A DNA stretch of 64,000 bases from Nepenthes gracilis (Eukaryota > Streptophyta > Magnoliopsida > Caryophyllales > Nepenthaceae). The DNA lies in NCBI GenBank assembly GCA_033239525.1, contig BSYO01000006.1, positions 19,182,175-19,246,174 of the forward strand. The letters run 5' to 3'. The position numbers and the translations under genes are program-made. This document shows positions 37,017 through 50,700 of this stretch, piece after piece. Each line of letters opens with the position of its first letter. The first letter of the stretch is position 1. The notes under the pieces were generated by a model. The model saw nothing but the letters and a program-made list of their open reading frames with translations, had not been told where the DNA came from and did not search any database.

Positions 37017-38048
37017 TGATAGGTCCGATAATCCGTGGGTTAATCCAAAACTTAGCTTGTGAAAGAAAAAATGGCTCAGAAAGCAACAGCCCAACGAGAG
37101 CTCCTTTAAGCTCAGAATCCAAAAAGCGCGGCAAAAGGCCCAAGTAGCTTGACTCGAATCGGCCTAGCAGCATACCGACTATAAGAGTCAATTGGCGGTC
37201 TAGCTCAACAGATAAATCCAAATGGCACTATTATCATGTGATTTCTCACGATTGTAGAAGTAGGAATCGCAGGTGGTAGCCACTAACCTATCACCTTGAG
37301 GATTACGGCGGTGCAAAGTGCTAGGGGTGGAAGCACGATGATGATTCCCTTAACAATATAGAGTCGTAGTGCCTACAGCCCATAACAGTAGGAACATGAT
37401 GTAGGCCACTCACGATTGTGGGGCCACGACCCCTAGGGTTAACTAACCAACTCTCACTCTAAAAATACATTCCTTCTTCTATAGTGAATGGGATTCCCGA
37501 TCGACAATTAATCGAGCAATATGCTATACGCACCCCGATCAGACTCTAGACCTTCCATCCAACAATTGACCAATCAAGTGCATTCAAGCACTTAAAATAT
37601 TTGCATGCCTTGAGAGCTACTCTCTCTAACTCTCACTCTCAAAGCCACTTTCCCACAAGTACAACTCTTATTTTTTAGCCATTTTTTTGCGAGTATAAAT
37701 CTCATTCTAAGAGCCACTCTCCTGTCAGTGTAAACCTTTCTAAGCTGCTCATCCATTGAGCGCATTAAATAGAATTTAATGCTCCATCAAACGCTCAATT
37801 CCCTCACACTTGCATTTACGCATATTTTTTTATCCTCCTATCTTTCTATTTGATTAAGAAAGATTATTGATTTGAGTATTATAGGACATATTGGGAAATA
37901 AATTTCGCCATTTTCTAATCTCTTATTTATTAGTTGTTGTGTATAGGATTCATATTTGAAATAATGAAGATCAGACCCGCTATCAATTGGACTTTTAAAT
38001 TAGACGACTTCCTAATTCGTTAGGTAATCAAGATCTAATAATGCATCA
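37017..38048 (+). mobile_element. solo LTR (family A), no clear target-site duplication
   Basis: Starts TGATAGGTCCGATAATCC and ends AATGCATCA. The 3' portion (GTGTATAGGATTCATATTTG, AATGAAGATCAGACCC) aligns with the ends of the LTRs at 31869 and, reversed, 54802. Length 1032 bp matches these (1094 and 1027). The flanks (AACAT and CATAT) do not match, so the borders are by homology only. Confidence 0.6.
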
Positions 38049-38757
38049 CATATATTTTTCATTGATCTGTAGAGATGAGATATACCTTCACTTTTGGACG
38101 ACATTACTCAATGGTATTCTGTATAATTAGTAAAAATTATAAAATTACTCAATGATATTTTGTATAATTAGTAAAAATTATAAATTAAACATTAATTTGT
38201 ATCTATACATTTTATCAATCTTATACAAACACTTTAAAATAAAAATTAAGAATAAAGTTAGAAAATAAAACTGAAATGCCATGTACGATGTAAATAAATT
38301 ACTTAACCAAAATATCAATAAATTCAAGCTAAAAATTAAATTATAATTTGGTATTTTTAGTTAATAATATATTTATATCAATTGAAATTAATTTTGACTA
38401 ATTAGAATGTTAAAAATTATGTTTAATTTGACAAGAAAAAAATTGAAGTTAAAAATTTCTCTAATTTTGTAATTACATTTTGAAATTTGAATCAAATTAA
38501 TAATAAAACAAAATAATTTATTTTAAAGATATCTTAAACACTTTTTTCCATTAAATTACACCAGCATATCTGCTCTTAGTAAAATGTTAGGCGCAGTCGA
38601 ATGTAAGCCAGGCTTTCTCTTTCCCTTATCTAGTCTAGGGTTTTTAAACAAGGGGCTTTTCGTTCAATTTCCTCATCGCGCCAAAAGTTTGGAGCAATCG
38701 AACCCCAAATTTTAGCGGAGAACTCTCTCACATGAATTTTTCTTTCAATAATTAGCA
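38049..38757. other. AT-rich upstream region and leader of NUP58
   Basis: AT-rich up to about 38560, then about 190 bp of balanced sequence containing CTAGGGTTTTTAAAC, likely the core promoter and 5' leader. Confidence 0.4.
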
Positions 38758-41700
38758 ATGTCGTTTTCTCCATTCTCTACTCCTCAGCAACAACAGCAGC
38801 AGCAGCCACTATTCTCCTTCCAACCTCAACAGCAACAGCAAGCGCAGCAAACTAACCCATTTTTACAGCAGCAGCAGCAACAACTACAACAATTCCAACT
38901 GCAGCAGCAACAACAACAATTTCAACAGCAGCAGCAGCAACAATTATTTCTTCTAACTAAAGATAAAACTCCTACTAGTTACGGCACCAACTGGGATGAT
39001 CTTCATCCTGATTCCCAGAAAGTACTTTTACAGATCGAGTAAGCTTCTCTGTAATTTTTTAGTTTCCCTTTTCTATTTTGATACGTGCAATGTCGAAATC
39101 CAGTTTCATTTTGTGTGAGATTCTTTTTTGAGGTCTTTAATTTTGGCTGAGTCGAGTGATGTTTTCCTGTTAGGGAGAGAATATTGGAGTACAGAGATGA
39201 GAGTCAGAGACTAGACCATTGTAGTCGGCTTTTCGATTCATTGGACTCCAACGATGTGTTCGAGCTTGATGCCAGTTACATTGTACAGGTTTGCTAGTAG
39301 ATACGATACATCTCCAGATTTATTTGCCTTTTTTTTGCTTTTATGAGATTTTTTTGTAATAGTTGGGGTTGTTTGCTATTTTCTTGTGTTTTAATGTTTA
39401 TTCGCTTGTTAGTGCTTCAATTTAGTGCTACAAGTGGTAGAATCTAGTTAGGTCATAAGAATCACAATTTTATTCTCGAAGCCCTTCTTTGGGTATGAAA
39501 AATCTGGAGGACAGCAGGTTACAACCTCTAATTTGGATATAAGATCAAAAGGAGGGATTCTAAATACATGCAAAAGTATGCATAATTTGATCTTTATAAC
39601 AATTGCCTAACCAAATCAAAGGCAGCCATAATCTTGCAGTTAGAGTACGTTTGAGTTCATATTTACCCATCAAAAAATTAAAAAAAAAGTTGGACAATTG
39701 ATGCAGATTATTTATTTTTTTTTTTCTTTAATTTAAGAAACTGAGCAGAACTGCAACTTACAGTTTACATGTCATTTATATCATGTAAAATGTTACATTA
39801 TGATTTTAGCCTAAATGTGTACAAACTTATTAATTGTTGTTTGCTCTAATTTGTTTATATATTTCTAGTTTAGACAAATCCTTTTTTAATAAAATACTGG
39901 ACTTACCTTTACCATGCAGAATACCTGATGTGTAATCTGCCAAGCATGAATTTGGGCTCTTATACGCAGAACTAAATGGACAATGAATGACTTATGTGGA
40001 AAGTGTACAGTGGAAATAAGGATGTGATGATAGGGTGGTGTTGCATATTTGACATATAAAATAAGAAATGGACACATGTTAGGAACTCAGTAAAACGTGC
40101 CTATTGAAGGTAATATGAAGAAAGGATATTATATATAGTTTGGGATCCTTTCAAGGTTTGTCTCAGATGGAACCTAAATATTGTTCCTCTCTGTTTCATT
40201 TTCTAGCAAATCTAATTTTGGATAATGAGCTATATATTCTATTCCTGTTAGAGAGATGGAGGTTTAACGTCAACCTTGTTTCCATGGTGCCTGCTACTGA
40301 AACTAAAATTTAGATACCAATCTGTCTTAGATGGCAGAGACTTGCTTATGGTAACAAGATAAAATCACTGTCACTGAAGTTCTATTCCTTATTAGATGCC
40401 AGCTCCATAAGTTCCTTCTTTTCTTGGATTGCACCTCTACAGCTGGCCCTTGGTGTATTTCCAGTCTTCCTTCTGTGTAGATGGAAACATGGAGTATTTA
40501 GAAGTAGAAGCCTCCTGATTTGCTCCCTAGTCTCTTACTACAAAGTTCACATGGATTGAAACATGCCTTTTTATGGAGATTCTGGATTTTCATCCATTGT
40601 CTCTTTTGGTTATGTATCCCTGCTTTTTCAGTTGATGTATGTAATTATTAACACCCCCTTTACTTTTCTCTGGGTTTCATTTTCTTTTATTTTTTGCCTG
40701 GCAGATTGGGGGATAGGGGAGGAGGTTTTGAAAGAATACATGATCCTTGGTATATTACTTATGAATTGTGTGCTGTTTTTTTGTCATATGACTTGATAAC
40801 TCCTACTTCACTGCGAATTCTTTAATATTGAACAGAATAGTAATTATAAAGGAAATAAGTGGCAGGTTTCAGATTTTTGAACTTTTTTGAGGAGAATATG
40901 TGGTATTTCAATTTCTGTCCGATGTTAACAATAAAAATGAAAGTCAATTATTATCAGACCTTCCATTTCTTCTTAAATGAATTATGTCAATTTTGTTGGA
41001 ATTTAGTGTTTCTCACTGTCTGCTCCCTTTCTCTAACTCCAACAGGAGCTTGGTGGTATTAGTACTGTGATGGAAAGACACAAAGCTGTTCTGCAGGAGC
41101 TGATGGCAGCTGTAAAGGACATGTTAAGAAACACTGAGGTTGCAGTTCGTTCCTTTATGATGCTTCGTCCAAGGTTCATTCATCCAAAGGCTGGAGGTGC
41201 TTCAAATGCCACTGCACCCTTGCAGACATCTGGAGCAATGACAGCTCCCAATGCTATGAGTCAACCAGCATCTATAGTCTCTGTTTATGATTTCTACAGT
41301 GGGATTCCAAAGAAACCATCTCCCTTTTTACAACACACAGTTGCCAGATTTGAGAAGTATCTTGCTGGATGTCGGCAGTGGATTGAAGAGCTAGAGCAGC
41401 TGCTTCTCATGGATTCTGGTCGGAATTCGTCCTGTTCCAATTTCTCACTATTGCAGTCTCTTCCCAAAGTCATTATAAATGTACATGACTTTTTTGTACA
41501 TGTTGCGGCTAAGGTACTGAAATCCCAGTTTGTTATGATATTCCACAAGCTATACAGCCAAGTTGTATGCTAATAACTTTTTATGCTGGTTGTTACCCTC
41601 TTGATATATTCCCTCAAATTGCTTCTGGTGAGGAAAATGGATGCTGGTGTTGGTCCATCTGGCCAAAAGTTCAAAAATTTAAAAGTATGCATGGCCTCCA

Positions 41701-44700
41701 ATTTGCTAGAAAGTTTTATTTCCTCTTGCCCACCCTTCTCTCAAGTATGCTCTTGCATCCACACAGATTTGAGGTTAAAGTTCTGGGTAGCAAATTAGAG
41801 TCTCCCATGGAAACTGTCTAAAAGCATTTGTGTTTTAATGTAAATGGTTTTCAGCTGCACAAGGAAAACAAAAGCCCCGAGGTTTTTGGGTATATGAGAA
41901 TTTTAAGCAGACTTGATCTCATATGTCATTGTAGCTCTACGTAGGAACTGTTCCTAGACAAATTTTTTCCTGATATTCTTTATATAAGACATGATAATTG
42001 CAGCACCATCTTTTCTTCAGGTAGAAAGCATCCATCAGTACATTGAGTCCATGAAAACAGCTTACCTTGCTGACCAGCGACGGCGAGGGGAGGGAAATGA
42101 TCCTTTTCTTGAGGCTGATAGGCGCGAAACAGCAAGACAGGAGGCTGCTGCAAGGAGGGTACATCCAACAGTGCATTTGCCTGCATTGCCTCAGCCATCC
42201 ACTCAGGTAGCAGGATTGCTTGCCAGCTCTGCGGCTTCTGGAACGTCAACTGCTCCACAGACCTCGACAGCTTTATTGCCATCTGCATCTGGAAGTGGAT
42301 TATCCCTTTTTGGCACTTCATCTTCTACTCCCTTGGCCACCACGCCCTCATCTTCATTATTCTCAACACCAACTACTACTGCTCCTGCATCTTCTCTATT
42401 TGCTTCTTCTGGGGCTTCTCCCCAAACATCATTTTTTGGGTCCTCGTTCGCATCTGGTTTAGGGTCAACCATCTCACTCTTCAGCAGCAGTGCTCCATCT
42501 TTTGGATCTTCTGCTTCATCTGGAGGCTCTCTCTTTTCAACACCATTTGCTGCAGGTACCATTTGTTTTGTTGGCATGAAAATAAATTAGCAAGGATTCA
42601 TCTTCAGTTTTCAATTCCAGCTTTAAGCTTAGGATGGGTGAGGCTGCACTCCTCTCTTTGAAAATTTATACGTGCTATCAAAAATCTTGTACTGCGGCTC
42701 CCATCACCGCTTATTCTTTTTTATGAAAATTGGTATGGGTCTTCATGGCTGATCTCATTTGGTATATATTCTGATCCTAATACAGAATGTATTGCCAATT
42801 TAATTGAGTGCTTGCTAAGGTCCAGTTGGAGGAAAAAGGGTGGCCCCGTGCACGTTTGTGAGGAGGGTTAGATGTCTTATCCCTGCGATGCGGAGAGAAT
42901 ATTGAACCCATGACTTTTAGGTTACAATGAAGCAACCTTATTATTGAGCTATTGCTCACTCCTGATTTGGATGCAAAGGTTCAACAGGAATTTTGACATG
43001 ATTTGGTTTGGACAAGTTTAACCAAAATATGGGTACATCAAACAAGAACCCCACTTTTTTACAGAGCGTCTTGCTACTCTGGCATGGCTCCTGCTTGATC
43101 CAATTTGCAACTTTAGCTTGTTAATTGGGTATGAGATGCCTAAAGCCCCCCCCAGCGCTATCAAGAAAGTAGTATCAAAATTAAGAATTACAAAATCATG
43201 GGTAGTATCTAAATGGTTACATATTGAAAAAAAATCCCTAAAGCAGAACTGCCTCACCCAATGTATCTTCCATGACCACGCCACTGGTTGATTTCTTTCT
43301 CAATGTGTGAAGGACTTGAACTTGCTTAAACTTGTGGAGGAATTCCTCTGCAATTGAAACAGGTGCACAGGCTCTGGTGTATGCCCTCGTTGCCCAACAT
43401 TCTGCTGTGGAATTGTTAGTTATCCCAGTAAATCACAAAAAGACAATAAAGTATCCATGCCTTTCTCAAGTTGGTCCTTGTCTTGCTTTTAAGGGGGTTC
43501 CTTTGGCCGCTCTGTTCGTGCTTAGTTTGAAAAAGCCTGTTGGTAGGGACTGCCATCTAGTTAATTGCTTGACATTTGAACTCTCTGAGCTGGGGTATTT
43601 TTTGCTACCCATATAGATCCATTTACTGCATCAGGTAAGGCATGGCTTGAGTCTGCAATTCTGTTTTGGGGTCTGAAATTTTTAGTGGCTCTACTGAATA
43701 AAGAGCCCAGGAAACGTTAGTGAATAGGGTGGCGAAAATAGTTTGCTATGTGTAATCTTGAATACAAGCTGGTCAGTGATTCAATTTTGGGTATCATTTT
43801 CAGAGTAGAAGCTGGCAGCAAGAGGCAAGTGTTCTTAGCCATGTTGGCAGTCTCTTAGGTGGTGTAAAATATTCTCATCAGTATGGGTTCACAATGGGCA
43901 CAGATTTTTATGCCCTAGGTTTCTCCTGAAGAGCATGGTTTTGGTGGTTTGGGTGCTGTGGCCAACTCTCCACAGAAAAATGTGGTGCTTTGGCGGTGGG
44001 TTTGCTTTATTGATTGTGTCCTGTACTCATCGGCTGAAGTTCCCTGTGTGCTATGCTGACAGTAAACTGTTTTAGCGGTTAAGTTCCCTCCGTAGTGTGC
44101 ATCGAAGTTAGTTGGTGAACATAATTAGTATGAATCGAGAGAGGAACTGGGGGGGATCTTGAGCAGATATGGGGTTGACTTTAATGCTACATCTATTTTC
44201 CTTCAGTGGTCCTATGCACATTTTGATTGGGAGGTCCCTGAATTAAGGATCTTATGATTTCATCTCCTGTCCCTCACTGTGCCAAAAGCTTGTTTGATTA
44301 ATATTAGTTCTCTTAAAACCATGCCAAGTGCAAGTGTTCGCTCAAATTCTGATTTGTATGGTTGGTTAGCATATTTAGCTCTCAGCACCTGGTTCTGCAA
44401 TTGGTCTTTTTGGTGAGAGTCTCCAAGAAAGTTTTGACTAGTGTGCAAAGTTATTTATTCTATGGTGTTGGTGAGTCCTCCAAAATTGTGGGTTTGGTGA
44501 ATTTGTCCAGCTCACATACTGGAGTTTTCTCTTCTCGGGTTGAGTCCCATAATAAGGTTGTTGTGGTTTTATCAATTTCATCATCAACATGTTGAATACA
44601 CATGTAGGAATGGACTAGATTGTAGTTTAAGCCAGTGTTATTCTGCCCGTTAAGGAAAGATATTTGGTCCAATGCATGCCATAATATATACTACCCGCAA

Positions 44701-47700
44701 ATAATAGATTCAAATCTAGATTACTACTATAATATACTAATGTATGCCATAATATACTAATCGTGAAACTATAACCATGGTACTTATAAAAACTCTACAC
44801 TTTCTTTCATATTTCTTAGATTTTCTCATTCTATAGAAAATATTCATAATTCTTAACATAATTATAGAGTTTTTTTTTCCAATTCCGTAAATTCTTAACA
44901 TGTAGTACTTATACTTTTTGCAAAAATTTAGCTATGATAAATTTTAAAACTTGGAATGCTAAATTAGCATGGTATTGCAGAAAAGATCAGCAAAAATACA
45001 GAAAATCAGCAACATAGAAATATCTCAGAAATTTCAATTCAAATAACATACATGCAAGGCCAATTTTATGGAAATTCTAAACATGCAAGCCTATATTTTA
45101 AGGCCAGAACACATTGTAGCAATATGTATGAAATTCATTAAATATAAAGTCATTAAATCATGAATTTAACACATGCATACAGAAGAATTGTAGAAATCAC
45201 CTAAGTGATACAGTCTACATGAATTTAGACTTGAAATTTATACATTTTTACAAAAGAATGAAGAGAATTTCATATGCATGTTAAACTTATACATCTTAGC
45301 TACAAAATTATGTCATACATGAGCATTTGAAAAAGAAATATTCAAAGAGTTGATAAAGAACACTAACAATAGAAAGAGAGACTTGAAATGTACTTGTCTT
45401 AACTCCAAATTATCTAAAATCTAACTTAGATTCACTTAAATTGGCCTTCTTTAGCTTCCTCTCTCTCTTCTCCTTGTCTCATTTTTCTTCTCTCAAACTT
45501 TGCTGAAAAATGACAGAAAATCAGCCGGATAATCTATTTATACTGAAGTAGCGCTCAAGCGCTAATCAGGCTCAGATCATACGCCATGACTTAACATTGT
45601 GGCGCACAAGCTCTGCCTCAGGCACGCTTTGAGCACGTGCCTACTGGAAAGCGCGCTTCTGGCATCTTTTGGGCATGCTTTGAGCGAGAACTTACTGGAA
45701 AGTGCGCTTAGATGCCAATTAGGGGTTCATCAGGCTTGACCTCATTGCCCGTCCGACACATGGGCGCACGTCGGGTGTCGATCAGGCATCCATCAACTCG
45801 ATGTGACCCCGTTTAATTCTAATTTTTGACTCAATTTTTATTTTCCTTTGACTTTAATTTCAATTATATCACTTAATTAATCACAATTACAATAAAAATT
45901 GAACTTGAACCTTACATTTCTTCCTCCTCATAAAAATTTTATCATTTAAATTTTGCATACCTTATGAAGAAACAAATGTGGGTACTTTTCCCGGATCTCA
46001 TCTTCTCTTTTCCACATGGTTTCTTCATAGGAGTGATTCTTTCATAAAACTTTCACCAATGGGATGACTTTCTTCCAAAGCATTTGATCTCTTCTACCCG
46101 AAATTTGAATCGATTCCTTAGTGTACTTTAAATCTTTATTTATCCTCAATGGTTTATTTTCAATAATGTGTATTGGATCGTACACATGTTTTCGAGTATT
46201 GATACATGGAACACGTTATGAATATCTCCCAAATTTGGAAGTAAAGCCAATATGTAGGTTACTTTATCAATTTTCTTTAAAATCTCAAATGGTCCAATAA
46301 GCCTTGGCTTCAATTTTTCTTTGATCCCAAACCTCAAGACTCCCTTCAATGGAGATATCTTCAAAAATATGTAGTCACCGACGTCAAAACTCAGCTCCGA
46401 TCTCCTCCGATTAGTGTAGCTCTTTTACTAACTTTGGGCAACCTTCAACCAATCATGAATCAAATTAATCTTGTCAGATGTTTCTTTTATAACCTCCGGT
46501 CTTAAAAGTCTTCGATCGCCGGTCTCCTCCCAATGAATTGGGAAACAATATTTTCTCCCATACAAAGCCTCGAATGGGGTTATATCAATGTTCGCCAAGT
46601 AGCTGTTATTGTACACAAACTCAGCTAATGTTAGATAATCATTCCAATTACCTTTCATTTCCAAAATTGAAGCTTTCAACATGTCTTTGAGAATCTAAAT
46701 CGTTCGCTCTGATTGCTTATCCGTTTGAGGATGATAAGTTATGTTGAATTTTATATTAGTCTTTAATTCTCATTGTAAACTTTTTTAAAATTTTGAGACA
46801 AATCTCGGGTCTCAATCTAACACAATTGAAGTTGGCATACCGTGCAATCTTACCACCTCATTAATGTACAATCTTGTTAGCCGATCTCTAGAGAATGTAA
46901 TCCGTACGGCTATGAAATGAGCCGACTTTGTGAGCTAATTCACAATTACCCAAATGGTGCCATAATTTCTCAGCGTCCTCGGTAATCCCATCACGAAATC
47001 CATTGTTATATCTTTCCATTTTCAACTGCGGGTTGGCATAAGTTGCAGTAGGCCGGGTAGTTTCTTATTCTCGGCTTTTAATTGTTGGCATATCAGGCAT
47101 TTTTCCACATAAACCGTAATTTTCCTTTTCATGTTTCGCCACCAAAACATATTTAAATCTTGATACATCTTATTAATTTCCAAGTTGATAGTGTATTTTA
47201 ATCGATAAGCTTTGTTCATGATTTCTTTTTTAAATTCTCCAATATCCGACACACATTTGTTTTCGAAATATCAAAACTCCATTAGCCCGAACACTAAAGT
47301 CCGCTTTGGAATCTCTGTTCAAATCTCCAGCAATGTCCGCCAAGAACGGATGATCTATTTGAGCTCCTTTAATTTTACCCAAAATCTCCGGTTGCACTTG
47401 AAAATAGGATAATATCATCTTGATACATCGGAAGTGCCTTTTAATATTACAATGTTTCATACATTCCAATATCTTCATCTTCTTGATCCTTAAATGAGCC
47501 ACAAAACCCGTCATTTGTCGATTTGAAGCATTCGTTACAACATTAGCTTTTCCGGTTGGTGTTAAATCTCACAATCATAATCCTTTAAGAAGTCTATTCA
47601 TCTTTGCTCCCTCATATTCAGTTCTTTTTTAGAGAATAAACTCTTGAGCCTTTTGTGATTTGAATATATCAAAAATTTCTCTCCATATAAATAGTGTCTC

Positions 47701-50700
47701 CAAATATTTAATGCAAAGATCATCGCTACCTATTTTAGATCATGTATCGGATAATTCCTTTCATGTGTCTTTAGTTGCCTTTATCCATATGCAATTACTT
47801 TCCCATGCTGCGTTAAAACACATCCTAGTCCGTTCTTAGACGCATCGCAATAAACCATAAATCTTCCGAATCTTTCTGGAATTGTTAAAATCAAGGCAGT
47901 CGTCAGACGATCCTTCAATTCTTGGAAACTCTTCTCACAATTCTCCATCCAATTAAATTTGACTTCTTTCCGCATCAATTGAGTTAATAGCATAGCAATT
48001 TTGGAAAAATTCTCCATAAACCTTCGATAATATCTCACCATTTCCCAAAAGTTTCTAACTTCAGTCACCGTTGTCAATCGACTCCAATTGATCATTGTTT
48101 CAATTGTCTTGGGATCAATCGAATACCTTCTTTTGAAATGGTCCCAAAAATATAACTTTTTAAAGCCAAAATTTGCACTTCTTCAAGTTGATATATAAGC
48201 TCTTTTCTCGAAGCGTTTGGAGTTCAATTCTCAAATGTAGCTCATGCTTATTGTAACCCCTCAAGTATATCAAAATGTCATCAATGAATACCACCACAAA
48301 TTTATCAAGATAAGGTTGAAATATCCGATTCATCTAGTTATAAATGTTGCAAATGTGTTAGTTAACCCAAATGGCATAATCGAAAATTTATAATGCCCAT
48401 ACATTGTTCGGAAAGCTATCTTTGCCATGTATTCTTTCTTAATCCTCAATTGGTGATAACCTGAACGAAAATCAATCTTTGAGAATACTTGGGCCCGTTA
48501 TAATTGATCAAATAAATTATCAATCCTCACCAACAGGTATTTGTTCTTGATAGTAGTTTTATTCAGCTCCCAATAATCTATGCACAGTCGTATAGACCCA
48601 TCCATCTTTTTCACAAATAGCACTGGAGCACCCCATGGGGACACACTTGGCAGGATGAAACCCTTCTCCAGTAGCTCTTGCAACTGTTGCTTCATTTCTT
48701 TGAGCTCTGACGGTACTAATTTGTAGGGAGTCTTTGATATAGGTGCCACTCCAGGTACGGCCTCAATTTCAAGCTCGATCTTCCGGTTCGACAGTAGTCC
48801 TGGTAAATCTTCTAGAAAAATATTCTCGAACTCACATACCATTGGTATATCTCTTATTGGAATATTATGACTCTCAATCGTGCTAGTATAAGCCAAATAG
48901 GTTTGGCATCATCCTTCATCGAGTGACAAGCATGCAAAGTTGAAACCATGTATGGGGATTGTTTGTGCATTACTCCTTGAAAATAAAATAATTCATATCT
49001 CGGGATTGTAAAATGCACTCTCTTATGAAAACAATTTACGCTAGTATGATAACTAGCTAGCCAATCTATGTCTAAAATTACATCAAAATCATGCATGTCT
49101 AGCAAGACCAAATTCACTACTAACTCTAATTCATTGACCCAAATAACACACCTAAGTTACACAATATCCATAACTAAAGATTATCCCGTTGGCATTGACA
49201 CTGCTAATGCATAATTCATGATCCTCGAGGGTGACATCAAATAACGAACACATTTATATGACACATGTGAATATGTGGACCCTGAATCCAAAAGTACATG
49301 TATTGAAGTTCCAAAGATGATAAGTTTACCTTCCATCACTGTGGGCGACGCATCCGAATCTTTAGTCGTCCCCGCAAAAGCTATTCTCGAAACACTTGGC
49401 TTCATCGCTGTTTGCCTTAAGGGATGTGGACAATCTTTAATCATGTGATTAGGCTGGCCGCAATTAAAGCATGCTCCCAAGACTTTATAGCAGGGCATTT
49501 TTCCATGAGATTTGCCGCATTGAGGGCATATAGGCATTGCTTGTTGAGAGCCCGGTACACTCTGGAGTTCAGCTCCTTTCTTCCCTTTGTCAGTGGGCTT
49601 TGATCTCTTGTGGGATCCTCTTGATCTTGAACTTTGGCCTCCTTTGCTGGCCGACTTCTTATCGAAGAACTTTTCCTATTCCAGTTCTCGTTCAAACAAG
49701 AGAGCTTGGTCCCACACATTTCCATAAGTCATCAACTTCAATGTCACAAGTTGTTTCCGGATGACATCATTTAGACCTTGTAAAAATTTTCTCGCCTTCC
49801 TCGCCTCATCATGAACCATGTGAGGGGTATAACGGGACAACTTCGTGAACTTGGTGCTATACTCTGCCACAGTCCGGTTTCCTTGTTGCAACCGGGCAAA
49901 CTCATCTTCCTTTTGTTCCCTTAGGCTTCTCGGGAAATACTTATCCATAAAAGTTTCTACGCACGTGTCCCAAGAGATTTTTTCATTCTCTAATTCCATG
50001 ACTCTCTTTTTCATCGACCACCAATGGTTGGCTTTTCCCTCTAGCTTGTAGGAGGTGAACATCACCTTGTCCTCCTTCGGGTATTGAATTACAATAAAAA
50101 CTTTCTCAATTCGCCAAATCTAAATTTTTGCCTTCGTGGGATCCGGGTCACCCATGAATTTTGACACCCTTTCGTTGGTGAATCGATTTTAGACCATTGT
50201 TGTCAGGTTCACTGGGGTTGGCTCCGTATTATGTGATCTTCAAGCCATGAATTCTATAACATCCGCCATCCTGGCTATTATATTCAAATACTCTTTCTCT
50301 CGATCGGAGTGAGTGATGGGTCCAACGTTTCACTGTTGTTCAAACGACATCTTTGAATCCTATTACAAAATAATTAATCACATTAGATCTTCAAACCAAA
50401 TAAGATATCTTACAACTTCTCTGATACCACTTCAACTTTCACATTCCAAATCCCGATCCAATCATTAATAATTATCCATTTATTAATTAGTCAATTAGCC
50501 ACCTAATTGATATTAGACGTAAACTTCACGTCGATGCTTCGACCGACCAAAAATGGAATAACATAAACCATATGTAGGATCCAAAATATGCCACATAATC
50601 GTGTGGCTCCGACATCGATCTAAATTGACACTTCAAACTTTATGTAAGGAGTCATGCCTGTCTAGTACAAAATCAGAATATATAATTAACTGAACCAAAA

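Noticed and set aside
42603..44600. Several 60-95 codon frames in NUP58 intron 4, including [15 protein letters not shown] words near 44385.
   Set aside because: No splice sites join them in frame with NUP58 exons, and exon 4 joins exon 5 at 52525 directly with correct phase.
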